Assembly: GCA_037501455.1 (NCBI GenBank)
Contig: CM074855.1
Location: forward strand, 30,537,001 to 30,601,000
Length of the DNA: 64,000 nucleotides
From: Lantana camara
Taxonomy: Eukaryota > Streptophyta > Magnoliopsida > Lamiales > Verbenaceae
Direction of reading: 5' to 3'
The position numbers and the translations under genes were made by a program. Below, one piece after another: positions 21,752 through 34,427 of the stretch. The notes below the pieces were generated by a model. The model was not told where the DNA came from and did no database searches. It saw only the letters and a program-made list of their open reading frames with translations. Position 1 is the stretch's first letter. Every line of letters starts with the position of its first letter.

Positions 21752-22865
21752 TCACCGGTTTTTTTTTTTTATTTAAAATTTTATTTTCTCCAAAATAAAA
21801 TTCCGGGCATTTCCAACTCCTTGGAACTTGATTTATTTTCTTAAAATAAATCCCTTGGCTATTTTCAAACACTTTGAAAAATTCATTTCTCTTTCTCCTT
21901 TTAATATTTTCTCTTTGGGTTTTCAATTGGGGCTTGCAGGGGGACCTGCAGGACTAATTAATTTTTGCTCCAAACGGATTAATATATTATCATCTCATGA
22001 CAATAATTAATTACCGTTTAACAATATTTAATTTCACTAAATAAATATTATTGCACTCTAAAATTAATTAAATTATTCACGAATTTATCGATCTAGATAA
22101 TTTTGCATTTTACTCCTCCGTGTAGATATCCATGAAAAATAAATTGCAACTACTATCATTTATTTTTCATCTCTAATTTGAAATTTATTGATTCGCCTTA
22201 AGTTCAAATTCTCTGTATGTGAAACACATTCAACATACAACTTCGGTGACGTTATCACGCGAAGTGCTTTGGCCAAAGTCTTAATTCGAACTTTTGCAAA
22301 TCTATTTCAAGGATATCTTTTACCTTCCAGCAAGGCCACAGATTCCTCGATCAATATAACTCTTTAGCACATTTCATGTTGTCACCGAATCATACAAAGT
22401 ATTTTGGCCACCCGTTACCGAGACCTCACTTCGAGTATGTTACAGTGACTAACACTACATGCCTAAAGCCGAAATATTATTAGGATTAAGAGTACAATGC
22501 TTCCTGAGATTTTATTCATTTTAGATAGCAGTATAAAATGAATTATCTCAGTGGTCCAGTTCGATGTTTCCAATCCTATTGAAAATCATCAACGTGTTAT
22601 AATTGGAATCACCATTCCCTATGACGAAAGACTAATCATCTTATATAACCACGTTATAGCCTTGATAAGAACATATTCTTATCTTACCGACTAGAACTTT
22701 AACGACACGTGATTTCGGTATTCAAAGTCTTTTCCTATGAAACACATTTCATATAAGAATACCATCACACGTCATTAATTATAAATATGTGTAATACTCA
22801 CAACTCGCTGTAAATTCAATTTAATTAATTCAACAAATTGAATTTCCAGGGCACTATTCCCAACA

Positions 22866-23547
22866 GTAACACCTTCTCGTCCAAAGACAGATTTGAGTCC
22901 TTAAATTTCGATTTCTTCTTGCAGCCATATTAGATCCCATCAAATGCAACATTAGTTGAAAACTCCATCTCCACTTACCTGCCATCCAAACACACCTATC
23001 AATGCCCCTAACTTTTAACTCAATACTTACTATATACCTCATATAAGACGTCATGTTCGGATGGAAGGTAGCTCCCACTTGCCGACCCTAATGAATCCCT
23101 TAAGTTCATGGAGCATATGGTTCTCCGGGAACAACCAAGATTCTTGCAGTTTAGTGTACGAATATTTCTTATTGGACTTCTATTAATTGATGGTTGTATT
23201 AAAATAAAATGGGCTAAATTAATTCGGTTAATTGGACAAGACTTATCAGGCCTATTTATTTGACCCACTATCTTTAAAGGCTTGATTTTAGTAGATGTGG
23301 TCTGACAGCTAGTGTAGGCCTACTCTAGGAAGCCCGTGATGGGAGGGCTCCTAGGGTTATATCTTTTGATGGCTAGGTCTCCTCTCTACTCCACGCTCTT
23401 GATATTTGCTTTCCCATTAAGTTGTCAACTGATGGTGAGAGAATGAGAGAAAGATCTAGCCAAAGGAATCGGTGGAATACTGCATGAATGACATTGGCAA
23501 ATATGAGATTCAATTCAATAAATTCAATAGGTAAGAAATCAGGTATA
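22866..23547. other. Unassigned DNA between element F and a solo LTR
   Basis: No recognisable gene or repeat. Short minus-strand frames (22854-23078, 23020-23268, 23373-23579) have no domain I know. It may be the host or older-element sequence into which F inserted (flank GTAAC after 22865). Confidence 0.4.
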
Positions 23548-23552
23548 TTTAT

Positions 23553-26500
23553 TGTAGCACCCTCAACGACAGGCACCACATCCCCCGCACTATGAGGCTA
23601 ATCCACATATGAAATAGACAGTCCATACATGAATCGGACTCACAGCGAACGGGTGACAAACAAAATGACAGTCCTGACTAGGCGGAAGCTAACCCTGGAA
23701 CAATCAACAATAACCAAAATGCGGAAGCAAGGAAATCATTCATGTAATATCAAAGAAATAAATGAAATCCAACAAGAATTTAAATACGGGCTCCACTAAT
23801 CAATACATTTGCCCTAACATGTCTCGAATCAAATCAAGTCAACAACATAACAACGGGTTCAACTAACTCCAGAACCTGTCATAACCTGTCCCGAAATATT
23901 ATCAATTCAATAAGTGGCACACCAGCCAACAATAATAAGTCAATACAATACTTAGGAACAATATAGTATGCAATGAGTGTAAGTGAGTGAGACTTGGACA
24001 AAGACTCGACAATTCTAACTTGGCCTAGTAACCAACGCCTGCAAAAGAAACTGGAAGGAAAGGAAAGGAGGCGTCAGTCTACCACAGACTGAGTGAGGGG
24101 TTTATATAAATATTAGCGCAAATACCATGCAAGCCATAATCTCGGGTAATGTTTTATAAAAGAAAGCAATATGGTTCAAGAAATAAGAGATAATATCGCC
24201 CGAGATTACAACTATCCAATTTACAATTCAATCAATTCAATTCAACTCAATCAGTGGCCCGGCGAGTGAGGGCAGATCTCCAACCTTTCTCCGACTGTGT
24301 ACACTAATTCAATTATTCAATGATTAGGTGATCAAGCAATCAATTACAGTGCACAATTAGCAGTTTCAATAACTCCTTCTTCCTCCGGGTGATGGTGGGA
24401 TTGCAAGGCCCCACCATCCAATCAATCTGGGCAGAGGGTACATAAATCCCTAGGCCCGGAACTCCTTTCTCCCCTAATCTCCTAGGGGGTTCAGGGGTCA
24501 TCCCAATTTGGTGAGGATAGCTCAAAAGTTGCCCGGTCAGCCTTTGCTTTCCCGGTTGGCTCCATACACTACCCTCGGGCCCACGGTGAACAATATTCTC
24601 GCCAAAACAATCAATCTATCAATCGGTACAATTCGGTAATTCAGTTTGAAAATCAATAAGGTTTTGGAAAATTATAGATATATATATATACATTTTGGCC
24701 GAAAGATCATATAGGGTTGTAAGGGTTTTATATATCTAAAAATTAAACCTCACCTGGAATACCACGAGATAAGAACAAGAACAAGAGCACTACGGTTGCC
24801 TATTCGATCCAGAAGTCTCCACCCTCGAGAAGAACTGTACAATAAAAGGGAACAATGTGTACCAGTGAGAGGAGACTCAATATGAACCAAATAAGATGCA
24901 CGACAATGCCCAAACACTTAAAAGATGCAATCACGCAAGTAGGGTTCAAATTCATATTAATTATATGCAGAATAAAACATTAAGGCATGTTCATGTGCAC
25001 AATTAATGCAAATAAGAGAACTTGAAAGGCAATGCAATTCACATTATTTCATATCAATTCATTTATCATATAATCAATTCATATAATACATTTCATACAA
25101 AAATTCACGTATTACAAGGCCAAATAGATCAAATACTTATCTAATTATTCAAGGGAGCAAGTTACAATTACCACTATTCTTTACAGATGCAATTTAGTCA
25201 AAGAAGCATATAACAAATCCTAACCAAATCATTCTCATTCGTAATTAAAGCAATCATAAAGTTAACACGTTGTACACATTTCTTGCAAATTCAAATCATG
25301 TTAATACTTTAATTAAGAAACAATATTTCAACAAAGTCCTAGAATACACAACCAATTCATATTCGTACGAACAAATTATTTCACATACCAAATTTTATAA
25401 TTTTAACCATTCAAAGTTTTATACAATTCATATATTGCATAATAGATTCATATATTAAATTAAACAATTAAACTTAAATTGCAAAGTTTCCAAGTTTTAA
25501 TCATTCATGACATAATAACTTCTCATAACCGAAATCATAATTAGCATATTTTTTTATCAATCTATAAGGATTAATTCAAATCATACAAATTTACATATTT
25601 AGGAAAATTACACATACACCCCTCTAAGTTAAATAAATAGTACAAAATTAACATACCGGGATTCAATTTATCAAATCCAAGTCTCCATACATATCACATT
25701 TCATTTCATACATGATTTCATACACACTGGATTACATAATGATCGACAATTTTAAGCATATCGCAATTAATTAGCATTTGGAACAATTAAGTCAAATAAT
25801 CACAATTACATAAATAAATTCGTAGAAATTAAACCGAGTGTCCGATTGACGAAAGGAAAGTGGTGTTGGACTCACCATAACGAGGTGGACAAACTGTCCG
25901 AAGCCCGCCGAAACATCGTCACCGGAGCCGCCGGAATAGTGGTTGGCCGCCGCTGGAATGTGTCGGAAAATTTCCGAAAAATCACTCGTGCAAGTACTCC
26001 TCGTGCTCGTTCCAATTCCTCGATCAATTTCTGAAAATTCCAAGCCAATCGTCTCTAATTTCAGATCTAGCAATACGAAACCCCAAAATCTTCAAAATCA
26101 AATTACTTTCAAGCCGGTGAATGAAAATCGAATCCATAAAAGGTATTGTCTTACCCGTGACGAGCTCTTCGAAATCCCTATAGTGGTGGCCGGAGAAAAT
26201 CCCCGGAACGGACCTCCACCGCGAACCGTCACTGTGCCGACGCCGTTCCACCCGGAATCGGACTCAGGGGGTCGAAAACAGCCGGGAACCATCAAAGGTC
26301 GTCGGAAAAACCGCCGGAAACACGCCGGAGTTGGGCGCTACAGTGACGCGCAGCCGCCGCGTCAACTTCAGGCGGCGCGTGTCGCGCCACGCGGCCCGGA
26401 TGGCCGCACCGCCAACGTCCAAGGCTGCGTCGGGAAGTCCTCTTGCTGGTTGTGGGGCGCGTGTTCCAAGACTATCGCCGGAAGCCGCCGCGAAGGGGTG

Positions 26501-27054
26501 GCGAAGTGAGCGGCTGCTGCTCGCCGTAGCGCCACCACCGCTTGTCGTCAGGCCACGAATCTGGTATCATTGTAACCGCATCGTCGAGCTCATCAAAATG
26601 GACTATTCATTCATCGAATTCCGTCGAGAAACGGCCGAGTTTGGGCATGTGTATGTTTTCACACCGTGAGTGTGTGTGAGAGAGGAGAGAGACGCGGGAA
26701 AGGAGAGAGAGAAAGGAAGTTGAGTTCTGTCACGTAAAACGAGGATCCGGGTATTTTATCCCAGGTTCTCGTGCATAAAACGATCGCGAGGAAAGGCTAA
26801 CGATGTCAGAATTGGACAAACTTAGAGTCTACGGACTCGTCTCGATGCCCCGAACGCGTTGAAGGGATCAAAGAGGTCAAAATCTCGATCGAGTGAGAAA
26901 TGACCGAAAAACCCTTGAAAGAGAAAATTACAAATAAGCCCCTAACCTTTGAAGGAGCTGCAACAAGGCTACATAATCACATAATTACATAATTAAGCGC
27001 ACAAGAAAGTCGACACGTGGCGTAATCCATACACTGGAAGAGCGGGGCGTTACA
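23553..27054 (-). repeat. Solo LTR of the A/B (Tekay-like) superfamily, 3502 bp
   Basis: Starts TGTAGCACCC and ends GGGGCGTTACA on the plus strand, with a perfect 5-bp TSD TTTAT at 23548-23552 and 27055-27059. No interior or partner LTR is present, so it was left by recombination between two LTRs. It shares the TATA-side hairpin and conserved blocks with A and B, but is about 880 bp longer and has a GC-rich stretch (about 25900-26560) in place of a palindrome cluster. ORFs there, such as 25943-26509 plus, are not supported as genes. Confidence 0.9.
24075..24115 (-). promoter_or_regulatory. LTR core promoter with hairpin (solo LTR)
   Basis: Minus strand: TATTTATATAAA, then CAGTCTGTGGTAGACTG (24091-24075). 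The stem is AGTCT/AGACT with a loop differing from those in A and B. Confidence 0.6.
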
Positions 27055-27059
27055 TTTAT

Positions 27060-28200
27060 ATTCTCAATTATATTGGTGTTCTAAATTCGTATATTGATCT
27101 TGGCGAAAATATCTTACATTTAGAACCTTTATTAGATAAAAAATCAGCCACCCCATTGCACTCTCTATAATTGTGTGTTAAGCGAGCCATCATTCCTCTT
27201 GTCAGATTATTATACTCCATAATTAAATGTTGAGCCTCAAGGATGACAATGCAGCCACGATTCACTATATCAATGACAGCCTTTGCGCCTAACTCAAATA
27301 CTTTTTTTTTTTTTTTTTTTTTTTTGAAACCTCTAACTCAAATACTCAATCCATAGAAAATTACATCCAATCCTCCTAGCTAGACGAACTCCTTCCAGCA
27401 AGGCTTCAATCTCCGCCATCACGTTAGGCTTCACTCCTATGCCCATGCAAAATGCTATCAGAACATCTCCTTCATGATCCCTTATAACACGCCCAATTCC
27501 AGACGGCCCCTGCAGGTTCCCCCAAGAGGACCCATCTGTGTTTAATTTGCACCAATTAACAGGTGGCCTTTTCCAAACCACTACACGAGGCAATTTTATT
27601 TGATCTCTCCAAATCTTAACACCGAGCAATGTGAATGTCCCCCTTCCAGAAAGTCTGATTAAACCTCCTAGACCTGCAAAGATCAAATATGTATTTAGAA
27701 ACTTGACGTATAATATTATAATCTGAGAACTTACGACCATCAAACTTAGCTCCATTACGTTTCAACCATGTATAGTATTAGGATAGGAATCACATCACGG
27801 ACATGCATGCTTCTTACTACTATAAGGAGAAGAGCGAATCCATGCATTAACTACCGTTAATGTATTCAAGTTTTCAGGAAGCTCCACTCTGAATAAACTC
27901 GCAAAATGGGCCCATACTTTTGCTACCTTCCAAGACTCATAGAATAGGTGTTGCACCGATTCCACTTCGAAACAACACACATACCTTTCCTTTGTAGCCT
28001 ATCATCTGTAGGGAGCCAACCATTCATTAGTCTCCAAAAGAACACCAAAATTGATGGTGTTAGATTAGTGGACCAAACTGCATTGCAAAATTTTGAGTTA
28101 TCCCTTCTCTGCCGAGTTTTTTCCCATACAGATTTCAAGTTAAAGATTCCACGTGAGTCCAGTAGCCATAATGGTTCATCTGACTTTGTTTCGTCCACCG
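27060..28200 (-). pseudogene. L1-type LINE ORF2 C-terminal remnant
   Basis: Minus-strand frames line up as the end of a plant LINE ORF2. First is a zf-RVT-like region (about 28198-27800: FFWRLMNGWLPTDDRLQRKG motif, then ESVQHLFYES). Next is a C-terminal RNase H (about 27650-27070: NWCKLNTDGSSWGN, then IGRVIRDHEGDVLIAF, and YRECNGVADFLSNKG near the end). Several frameshifts and stops break it. No endonuclease or RT domain remains. The 3' end is cut by the solo LTR at 27059. Confidence 0.82.
27302..27332 (-). mobile_element. Micro-retroposition: 7 nt plus 24 A, with 13-bp TSD
   Basis: CTAACTCAAATAC occurs at 27289-27301 and 27333-27345. Between them are 24 T and GAAACCT, which on the minus strand is AGGTTTC followed by A24. 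This has the form of an extremely 5'-truncated, poly(A)-tailed insertion by target-primed reverse transcription. It sits inside the LINE RNase H remnant. Confidence 0.72.
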
Positions 28201-28604
28201 GGATTCATTGAATCTAATTAGCTAGCTGACCACCAACATCATAATTCAATTATGTTTATCCCATCTACCATTAATCCAATATTCAAACACTTTTGCATTC
28301 CTGATATCCACTTCAATCTCATTAGCAATATTCCCCTCTCCAACCCAAAAATCATAACCAAAAGAAATTTCTCCACTACCAAGGGCCCAACCAATATATT
28401 TAATCTTTACACTAATCAACAGTACTTATACACTTAATTCATTCAAAACACTCATACACATAATTAAAATATATTTTATTTTGCACATTTACCATTGTGC
28501 TATTCCATTATTACCATAATTTTTGGGCAAAATTTCAAAAAAAAAATAATAATAATTTTAGGGCAAAACCCTAAGATAACAAACCATAACGGCACCAATA
28601 TTAC
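28201..28604. other. AT-rich spacer without recognisable feature
   Basis: Between the LINE remnant and the CACTA element. The small plus frame at 28252-28437 has no domain. The last bases (ACA, 28605-28607) are the left TSD of the CACTA element. Confidence 0.5.
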
Positions 28605-28649
28605 ACAAACTACCAAAAAACAGGCTTTTTCCGACAGATTTTCAGCGAC

Positions 28650-29135
28650 TGGTTAGTGACCGATATCACACATATATGATAATCAGTGACCGATTAGTGA
28701 CTGCATAAATTTCAATAACAAATCAGTCACTAATCGGTCATTGATCGGTCACTGATTCTGTGACCGACTATTACCGGTCACAGATCGGACACTGATTTTA
28801 TGACCCAAAATTTCATCGGTCACTGATTCTGTGACCGATCACTATCGGTCATTGATCGGTCACTGATTGTTTGAATATGGTATAATGCGGTCACTGATTT
28901 TGTGACCCAAACCCTAATCGGTCACTGATTTTGTGACCTAAACCCTAATCGGTCACTGATACTATGACCGATGAATATCGGTCACTGATCGGTCGTAGAT
29001 AGTTTAATTTTGATATACTTCGGTCACTAATCGGTCACTGATGTTGTGACTGAAAATTATATCGCTCACTAATCACATTTTCAGGAATTCTTAATTATTT
29101 TTGAACAAAAGAACACAAAAATGGGTCACTAATCA
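28650..29135. repeat. Left subterminal repeats of the CACTA element
   Basis: About twenty copies of ATCGGTCACTGAT-like words in both orientations, often as facing pairs. In En/Spm-type elements such arrays bind the TNP1/TnpA-class protein. Confidence 0.82.
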
Positions 29136-29409
29136 CATTTTCAGGAAATTTTAATCAATTTTGAAATTATTATTGCTTTTATCTTTTAATGTTAGAGTTT
29201 TTTTTTTTTTTTTTTTTTTTGAAAATACCTAAAATACAAATAACGTATACATCAAACTATTTAATGTAATTATTTTCGTTCTTTGAACAAAGTATAAATT
29301 TGATCATTAACTATTTAATCAAATTTATACCAAACATTGACTTTTCATTCTTTGAACAAAGTTAAATTTGATCATTAACTATTTAAATATATATGTTTCG
29401 AAATATAAA

Positions 29410-29880
29410 TTGAATCAAAAGGATCCACTTGAGAATTGATTCGAAGTTCATAATTTAGAAGAATGTTATTAGAATCAATTCGTGAATCAGATCAAGTTTC
29501 AACTTTATTAAATTAAATTTAAAACTCGACTTAATTTGGATAGATTAGCTTATAAAAGATATTTTGAATTATTCGTTGAATCCAAATGATCCACTAAGAA
29601 TTGATTTTAAGTTCATAACTTATAAGAATGTTAGAATTGATTCGTGAATTAGATCTAGTTTCAAATTTTTATTAAATTTCACTTGAAACTCGACTTAACT
29701 TCGTTAGGTTAATTTAAAAAATTATGTTTTGAATTATTCATTAAATCAAAGTGATCCACCTAGAATTGATTCGAAGTTCATAATTTAGAAGAATGTTAGA
29801 ATCCTCGTGAACTAGATCAAGTTTCAAAATTTTATTAAATTTAATTTGAAACTCGACTAAAACTTATTGGATTAATTAAT
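29410..29880. repeat. Tandem repeat of about 165 bp, three copies, inside the CACTA element
   Basis: Copies begin near 29414, 29578 and 29743, each opening with GATCCAC(T/C)...AGAATTGATT and holding AAACTCGACTTAA-like words. Identity is imperfect. A shorter duplication (TTTGAACAAAG...TTAACTATTTAA) precedes it at about 29280-29390. Confidence 0.72.
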
Positions 29881-30170
29881 AATAAGCTATTTAAATTTAG
29901 ACCATTATATTTGAGTTCGGTTCAATTAAAGCTCGTCTGAATTTATTTTATATAATAATTGATCCAAACTTAATTAAACATTAACAACTTAATAACAGTT
30001 AAACGACTAATTTATTAAGTAATTTTGTTAGTGAAACTAAATTTATAAAATTTATTACTTTTATCTATTAATACGATTTTTCATAACGTATATTTGCCTG
30101 TTAAATACTATTTGTTATTTTTATATTTTAATAGCAATTATAGTGTAGTGTTAGTGCTTCATTATTTTAA

Positions 30171-31728
30171 GGGAAAATTACATCTACATCCCTCGTGGTT
30201 TGGGGTAATTACAAATAAGGACCTATTGTTTCATTTTTTACAAATACACCCCTAACATTTGTATTCCGTCTGTGATCCTTGTAATTCCGTTAGGGTTCCG
30301 TTAAATATTCCAAATATACCCCCAAGGACGCCATGTTATATTGTTAAACCTTAGGGCTCATTTTGTAAAAAATTATATACCTGAGGGACTAAATTGTAAG
30401 AATGTTAAAAAATTTCAAACTAGCCACTAGGATTGGACTTTTATATATATTTGGTCAGGGTTTTAGCCTTTTGAAGCCAATTTTACTTGGCTAATCACGA
30501 AGTTCATCTCATACATATTATCAATATTTGAAATATAGAAAAGAAAGATGTAGAGTAATTAGTTGTGGTTCATGCACAGTCGTGGAGAAAAATAATTTAA
30601 ACAAAGGGAAACTATTTTATTGTTGTGATTTGCATGGCTTCTCACACTGGTGCACACCAATTGAAAAAGATAGGTTTGAAGGTCTACGCTCTGATGAAGA
30701 ATAAAAGGCAAGTAGTGTTAATTGCACTCTTTAACTTTTTAAGATACTTGAATCCTTTAAAGAAAAACAAAAGAATTTTCTTTTCATGCTTATTTATAGT
30801 TTTTAATTACTAGTCTTAGGATAAGAAGAGAAGGATCGTCCTTTGTTAATATGTGAACGTAGAAAAAAGATCAATTTAGAAACTAAAAAGATTTTGATCG
30901 ACCAGAATCGAAAAATAAGTATAACATTGTGGATTTTGAGTATGTGCCCCACAACTAAGTAATTAAAATGATGTTATAATTAAAAAAAAAATCTTTATTT
31001 GCGTGTGATATATCAATAATTAGCGAGGGTGTGAATGATTGAAATATATTAAGCGTGCTATAAACGGTTAGGCCTACTTATTGGCTATATCTAAGTCTCA
31101 TAACAAATATGCTATTTTTTGCTTGTTCTTGGTCTCCGGCTTGTATTGACTTGAAATTAACACTACTTGCTTCTTGTTCTTCATTAGAGTATAGTGCTTC
31201 AAACCTTGCCTACTTCAATTGGTGTGCACCGGTGTGAGAAGGCATGCAAATCACAACAATAAAATAGCCTCCTCTTATTTAAATTGTTTTTCTCCACCAC
31301 TTTAATTGTTGTGCATGAACCACAAGTCCTCTACATCTTTTTTTTTTTTCTATATTTCAAACATTGATAATATGTATGGGATGAATTTCTTGAAGTAGCC
31401 ATGTAAAATTGGCTTTAAAAAGCTAAAACCCTGACTAAATATATATAGTAGTCCAATCCCAACGACTATAAACGGCTAGTTTGAAATTTTTGGACATTCT
31501 TACAATTTAGTCCCTCAGGTATATAATTTCTTACAAAATGAACCTGAGGTTTAACAATATAACATGACAGTCCTTGGGGGTATATTCGGAATATTTAACG
31601 GAACCCTAACGGAATTACAAGGATCACAGACGGAATACAAATGTTAGGGGTGTATTTATAAAAAACGAAACAATAGGTCCTTATTTGTAATTACCCCAAA
31701 CCACGAGGGATGTAGATGTAATTTTCCC
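30171..31728. mobile_element. Mutator-like (MULE) non-autonomous element with about 550-bp TIRs
   Basis: Arms 30171-30724 and 31155-31728 are imperfect inverted copies; termini are GGGAAAATTACATCTACATC and its reverse complement. The flanks TTATTTTAA (30162-30170) and ATATTTTAA (31729-31737) match at 8 of 9 bases, as expected for a 9-bp TSD. The central 430 bp holds no transposase. It lies inside the CACTA element and is therefore younger than it. Confidence 0.82.
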
Positions 31729-32972
31729 ATATTTTAAAACTAATTGAAGACTTTATTAAATAAAAAATAAAAAAAAATGATAGATTGATTCTCAAAATTG
31801 CTAGTTGCCAAATAGTGTTAGTTGCCAAAATTACTCTTCCTTTTTCATTAATTCTCAAAATTGCTATCCCGCCAATCCCGATTTCATTCTCTCACCCCCA
31901 AAATTGCTTATCCCGTTTTTGTTCTTTCAACCCCCAAAATTACTTAGGGCAAATTCTCTCACCCGCCGCCCATGTCGCCAATCGGCCCGCTCCTGTCTCC
32001 ACTCCCGTCGCCTTAAGCCACCGCCGACATAGCCGCCACCAAAATCTAGGGATTCTTTTTAGCTGGCGAACATCTGTTGTTGATTCTAATCGGTGAGTTA
32101 ATATGTTGGCTTGTGCATTTGCATTTCTTTGTTTGATCTGATGTGGGTTGGATCGACATTCCATTCATGGTGTATATATTTATGCTGAAATTTGCTAAAT
32201 TCAATCAATATTGTCGGAGATTCTCTGTTATTCTTGGCATATGTTGAAGAGTAATGTGGAGGAAATTAATAGTCAATGCATGAGAATTTTGGTTTCTTAG
32301 AGCTACTCTGTTCTATTTATAGCTTAATTATATATTTTCAGAATTGAGCTCGTGAAGTCTGAGGTAAAATTTTTGATAAATTTGAAGTATGAAGTTTAAG
32401 TTCTTTTAAAGTTTGCTATTTGAAGGAGTTGAGGAAGTTGGAATATTGATGAAATAAATAGCTTTCTGACTGACTTTTATGCAGCAGAATGTTATTGAAA
32501 AGCCAAAGATTCATTATTTGGAGGAAATTAATAGTCAAGTAGGCATCTGTGTTGTGATTGAAATCATAATAGTGCTTTGTAATATCAGTTTCTCAAGAAA
32601 TATTAACATATGTGTATAAATGTATACATATATAGACACTGTATGTATGTATAAAGAATGAATGATGAACAGTAGTACGTACATTATTTATAAATGGAGG
32701 AGATATCAAGTTTCCATGGAAATTATCTTTGTCTGCTTCAAGGCTGCATCCACCCTTTTTTAATTTTAACTTTAATGGAAAAAGTTATTTATAAAGATTG
32801 TTTTTCATTCAAATGTTTGCAATTTCAGGGAGAGATGGTTACAGATTATTACAATTATGTATTTAAATCCCTAGATAGTTCTAAGTTTCTAACATATTAT
32901 GTATTGAAATCCCTTGATCTATAGGTTCAAGTAAAATGCAATTAATCAACTGATAGTGAAGATTTGGAGAAA

Positions 32973-34129
32973 ATGAGAGAATGTGGTCCAAAGAATATGT
33001 TGGTAGCAGATTGGAACAAAAATGTGGATTACATGAGTGCCCCGAACTACAAAGAGAAGTACGCTAAAGCAAGGCAAAATCGAATGACTGAAACAGATGG
33101 ATCAATTAGTGTGCACACAGGAGGTTCAATTTCACATATGGAGCACAGACGTAGAATGGTTTGTTTATTTATTATTTGTAATGTTATATATATTATTTCA
33201 AGTCATTCTTATATTTTTTAATATCTTTAATTATTCTTTTGTAGGCAAAAGATAATCCAACTGTGAAAATTACACATTTTCAAGTTCATGCTCGAATCTA
33301 CCGAAGACAAAGGGGTGAAGGAGAATATTGTGATCCAAGGTCTAAAAAAGTTAAGGTAATTTTAATGAACTTGATATTTTTTTCATTAGAGATTTTGACA
33401 TTGTTGATATACTTGGTAATTGACTAGTGTGAATTTATCCAAGAAGACGATTACTATGGTCCCTTTGGGTTGCGAAAATTTTGTAAAGATTTGAACTTTG
33501 CATTGTTTTAGCAATGGGGTTTGTCCCTGATCTGATAATTTTGTAAAGATTCATTCTGCTTAACTTTTGCAGTGTGTTTGGATGGGACGTGGTTTATGAA
33601 AAATGGATTTAGGAATCATTTGCAATTGAATTAGTAGTTATATATTTTTACTTGTGAATTATGTATACTTACAATTTATGAAATTATTGATATTTTTTAG
33701 GAAAACTATGAGGCATGTAGTCAGGATGATAGCAACCCTACTCCTGAAGGCTCGTTTGATCCTATAAAGTGGATTAAAGCAAGTGGTGGCCCATATAAAG
33801 GAAGAGTTTATTCATTTGGGAACTCTATCCACTATAGTGATATAGTAGGAGCTAATTCTTCCCAATCAAACTCGGTATCATCTTCATACCCCACTATCAA
33901 TGAAGAACAAATGAACGTGATTGAAGAAAAGTTAGCAAAAGAAAGAGAATATGCTGCAATTAGGGAAGCAAAAATCATTGAGGAAGCAAAAAAGATCGCC
34001 GAGGAGGCAAAGAAAATGGCTGTCGAGGCAAGACAACGAGAAGAAGCTTTATCGGCGACTTTAGCCAAGTGCTTAGAGAGATTGAATACTTTAGAAGCAG
34101 CTAATTCGAGCCAAGCATCCAACAAGTAG
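32973..34129 (+). CDS. CACTA TNP1-like (Transposase_24-type) gene, 3' exons
   Basis: Three exons can be joined in one frame. The first is up to 33158 (ends before GTTTGT) and codes for a YKEKYAKARQNR stretch and an HTGGSISHMEHRRRM box. The second is 33245-33355, with FQVHARIYRRQRGEGEYCDP. The third is 33701-34129, with GPYKGRVYSFG, then a charged C-terminal helix (about residues 65-120 of the exon; KLAKEREYAAIREAK) likely to be a coiled coil. Introns are GT...AG. The HTGGS box, a TH-like F-x-H block and the GRVYGFG-like motif are hallmarks of plant En/Spm accessory transposase. Upstream exons, perhaps from a GC-rich leader at about 31930-32090, were not resolved; ATG 32973 may be internal. 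Confidence 0.75.
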
Positions 34130-34427
34130 AAGTCTTTCGAAGTTTACATGAAACAATGAAGGTGATCAAAACTTGATGAAAACTTATTTGAGTTTTTATT
34201 AATGGTTTGAGAAACTTCATACTTTTAATTGGATAATTTGTAATATGATTATGATATTATGTTGGGATATTAAAATATTTTGTTTGGTATTATTACTTTT
34301 GTTTATTTGAAATAGGTTTTTAAATGATTCATTAAAATAATATAGGAATTAAAAATAAAAAAATACAATTTTAATTGAATAGCAAATTAGAAATCTGCAC
34401 AAAATAAAGCTATCCTGAATTGAAGAA

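Larger units (their letters stand above)
20019..22865 (-). mobile_element. Element F: Copia-like LTR retrotransposon, 5' LTR and leader only
   Basis: Minus strand: LTR 22865-20678 (TGTTGGGAATAGTGCCC...CCCAGCA), two bases, PBS, then about 650 bp of leader that stops where element B begins. The remaining body should lie on the far side of B, outside the window. The LTR start resembles that of element C (TGTTAGGAATAGTGCCC), suggesting related families. Assigned to Copia by this resemblance and by layout only; no coding sequence is in view. Confidence 0.72.
20678..22865 (-). repeat. Element F 5' LTR (2188 bp)
   Basis: Plus strand begins TGCTGGGAGG and ends TTCCCAACA, giving TG...CA on the minus strand. 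It contains a palindromic TATA region (21286-21301) and a GC-rich island (about 21400-21755) full of ACGTG motifs upstream of it. Confidence 0.78.

Noticed and set aside
21338..21844. 168-codon frame
   Set aside because: It spans the ACGTG-rich U3 island of element F's LTR; composition explains the open frame.
22854..23268. Host gene in the spacer between element F and the solo LTR
   Set aside because: Short overlapping frames without domain, splice structure or consistent codon pattern.
25943..26509. 188-codon frame in a GC-rich stretch
   Set aside because: It lies inside a solo LTR, has biased low-complexity composition and no recognised domain; likely non-coding.
29190..29221. Poly(T) tract as another micro-retroposition
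   Set aside because: No flanking direct repeat found on either side.
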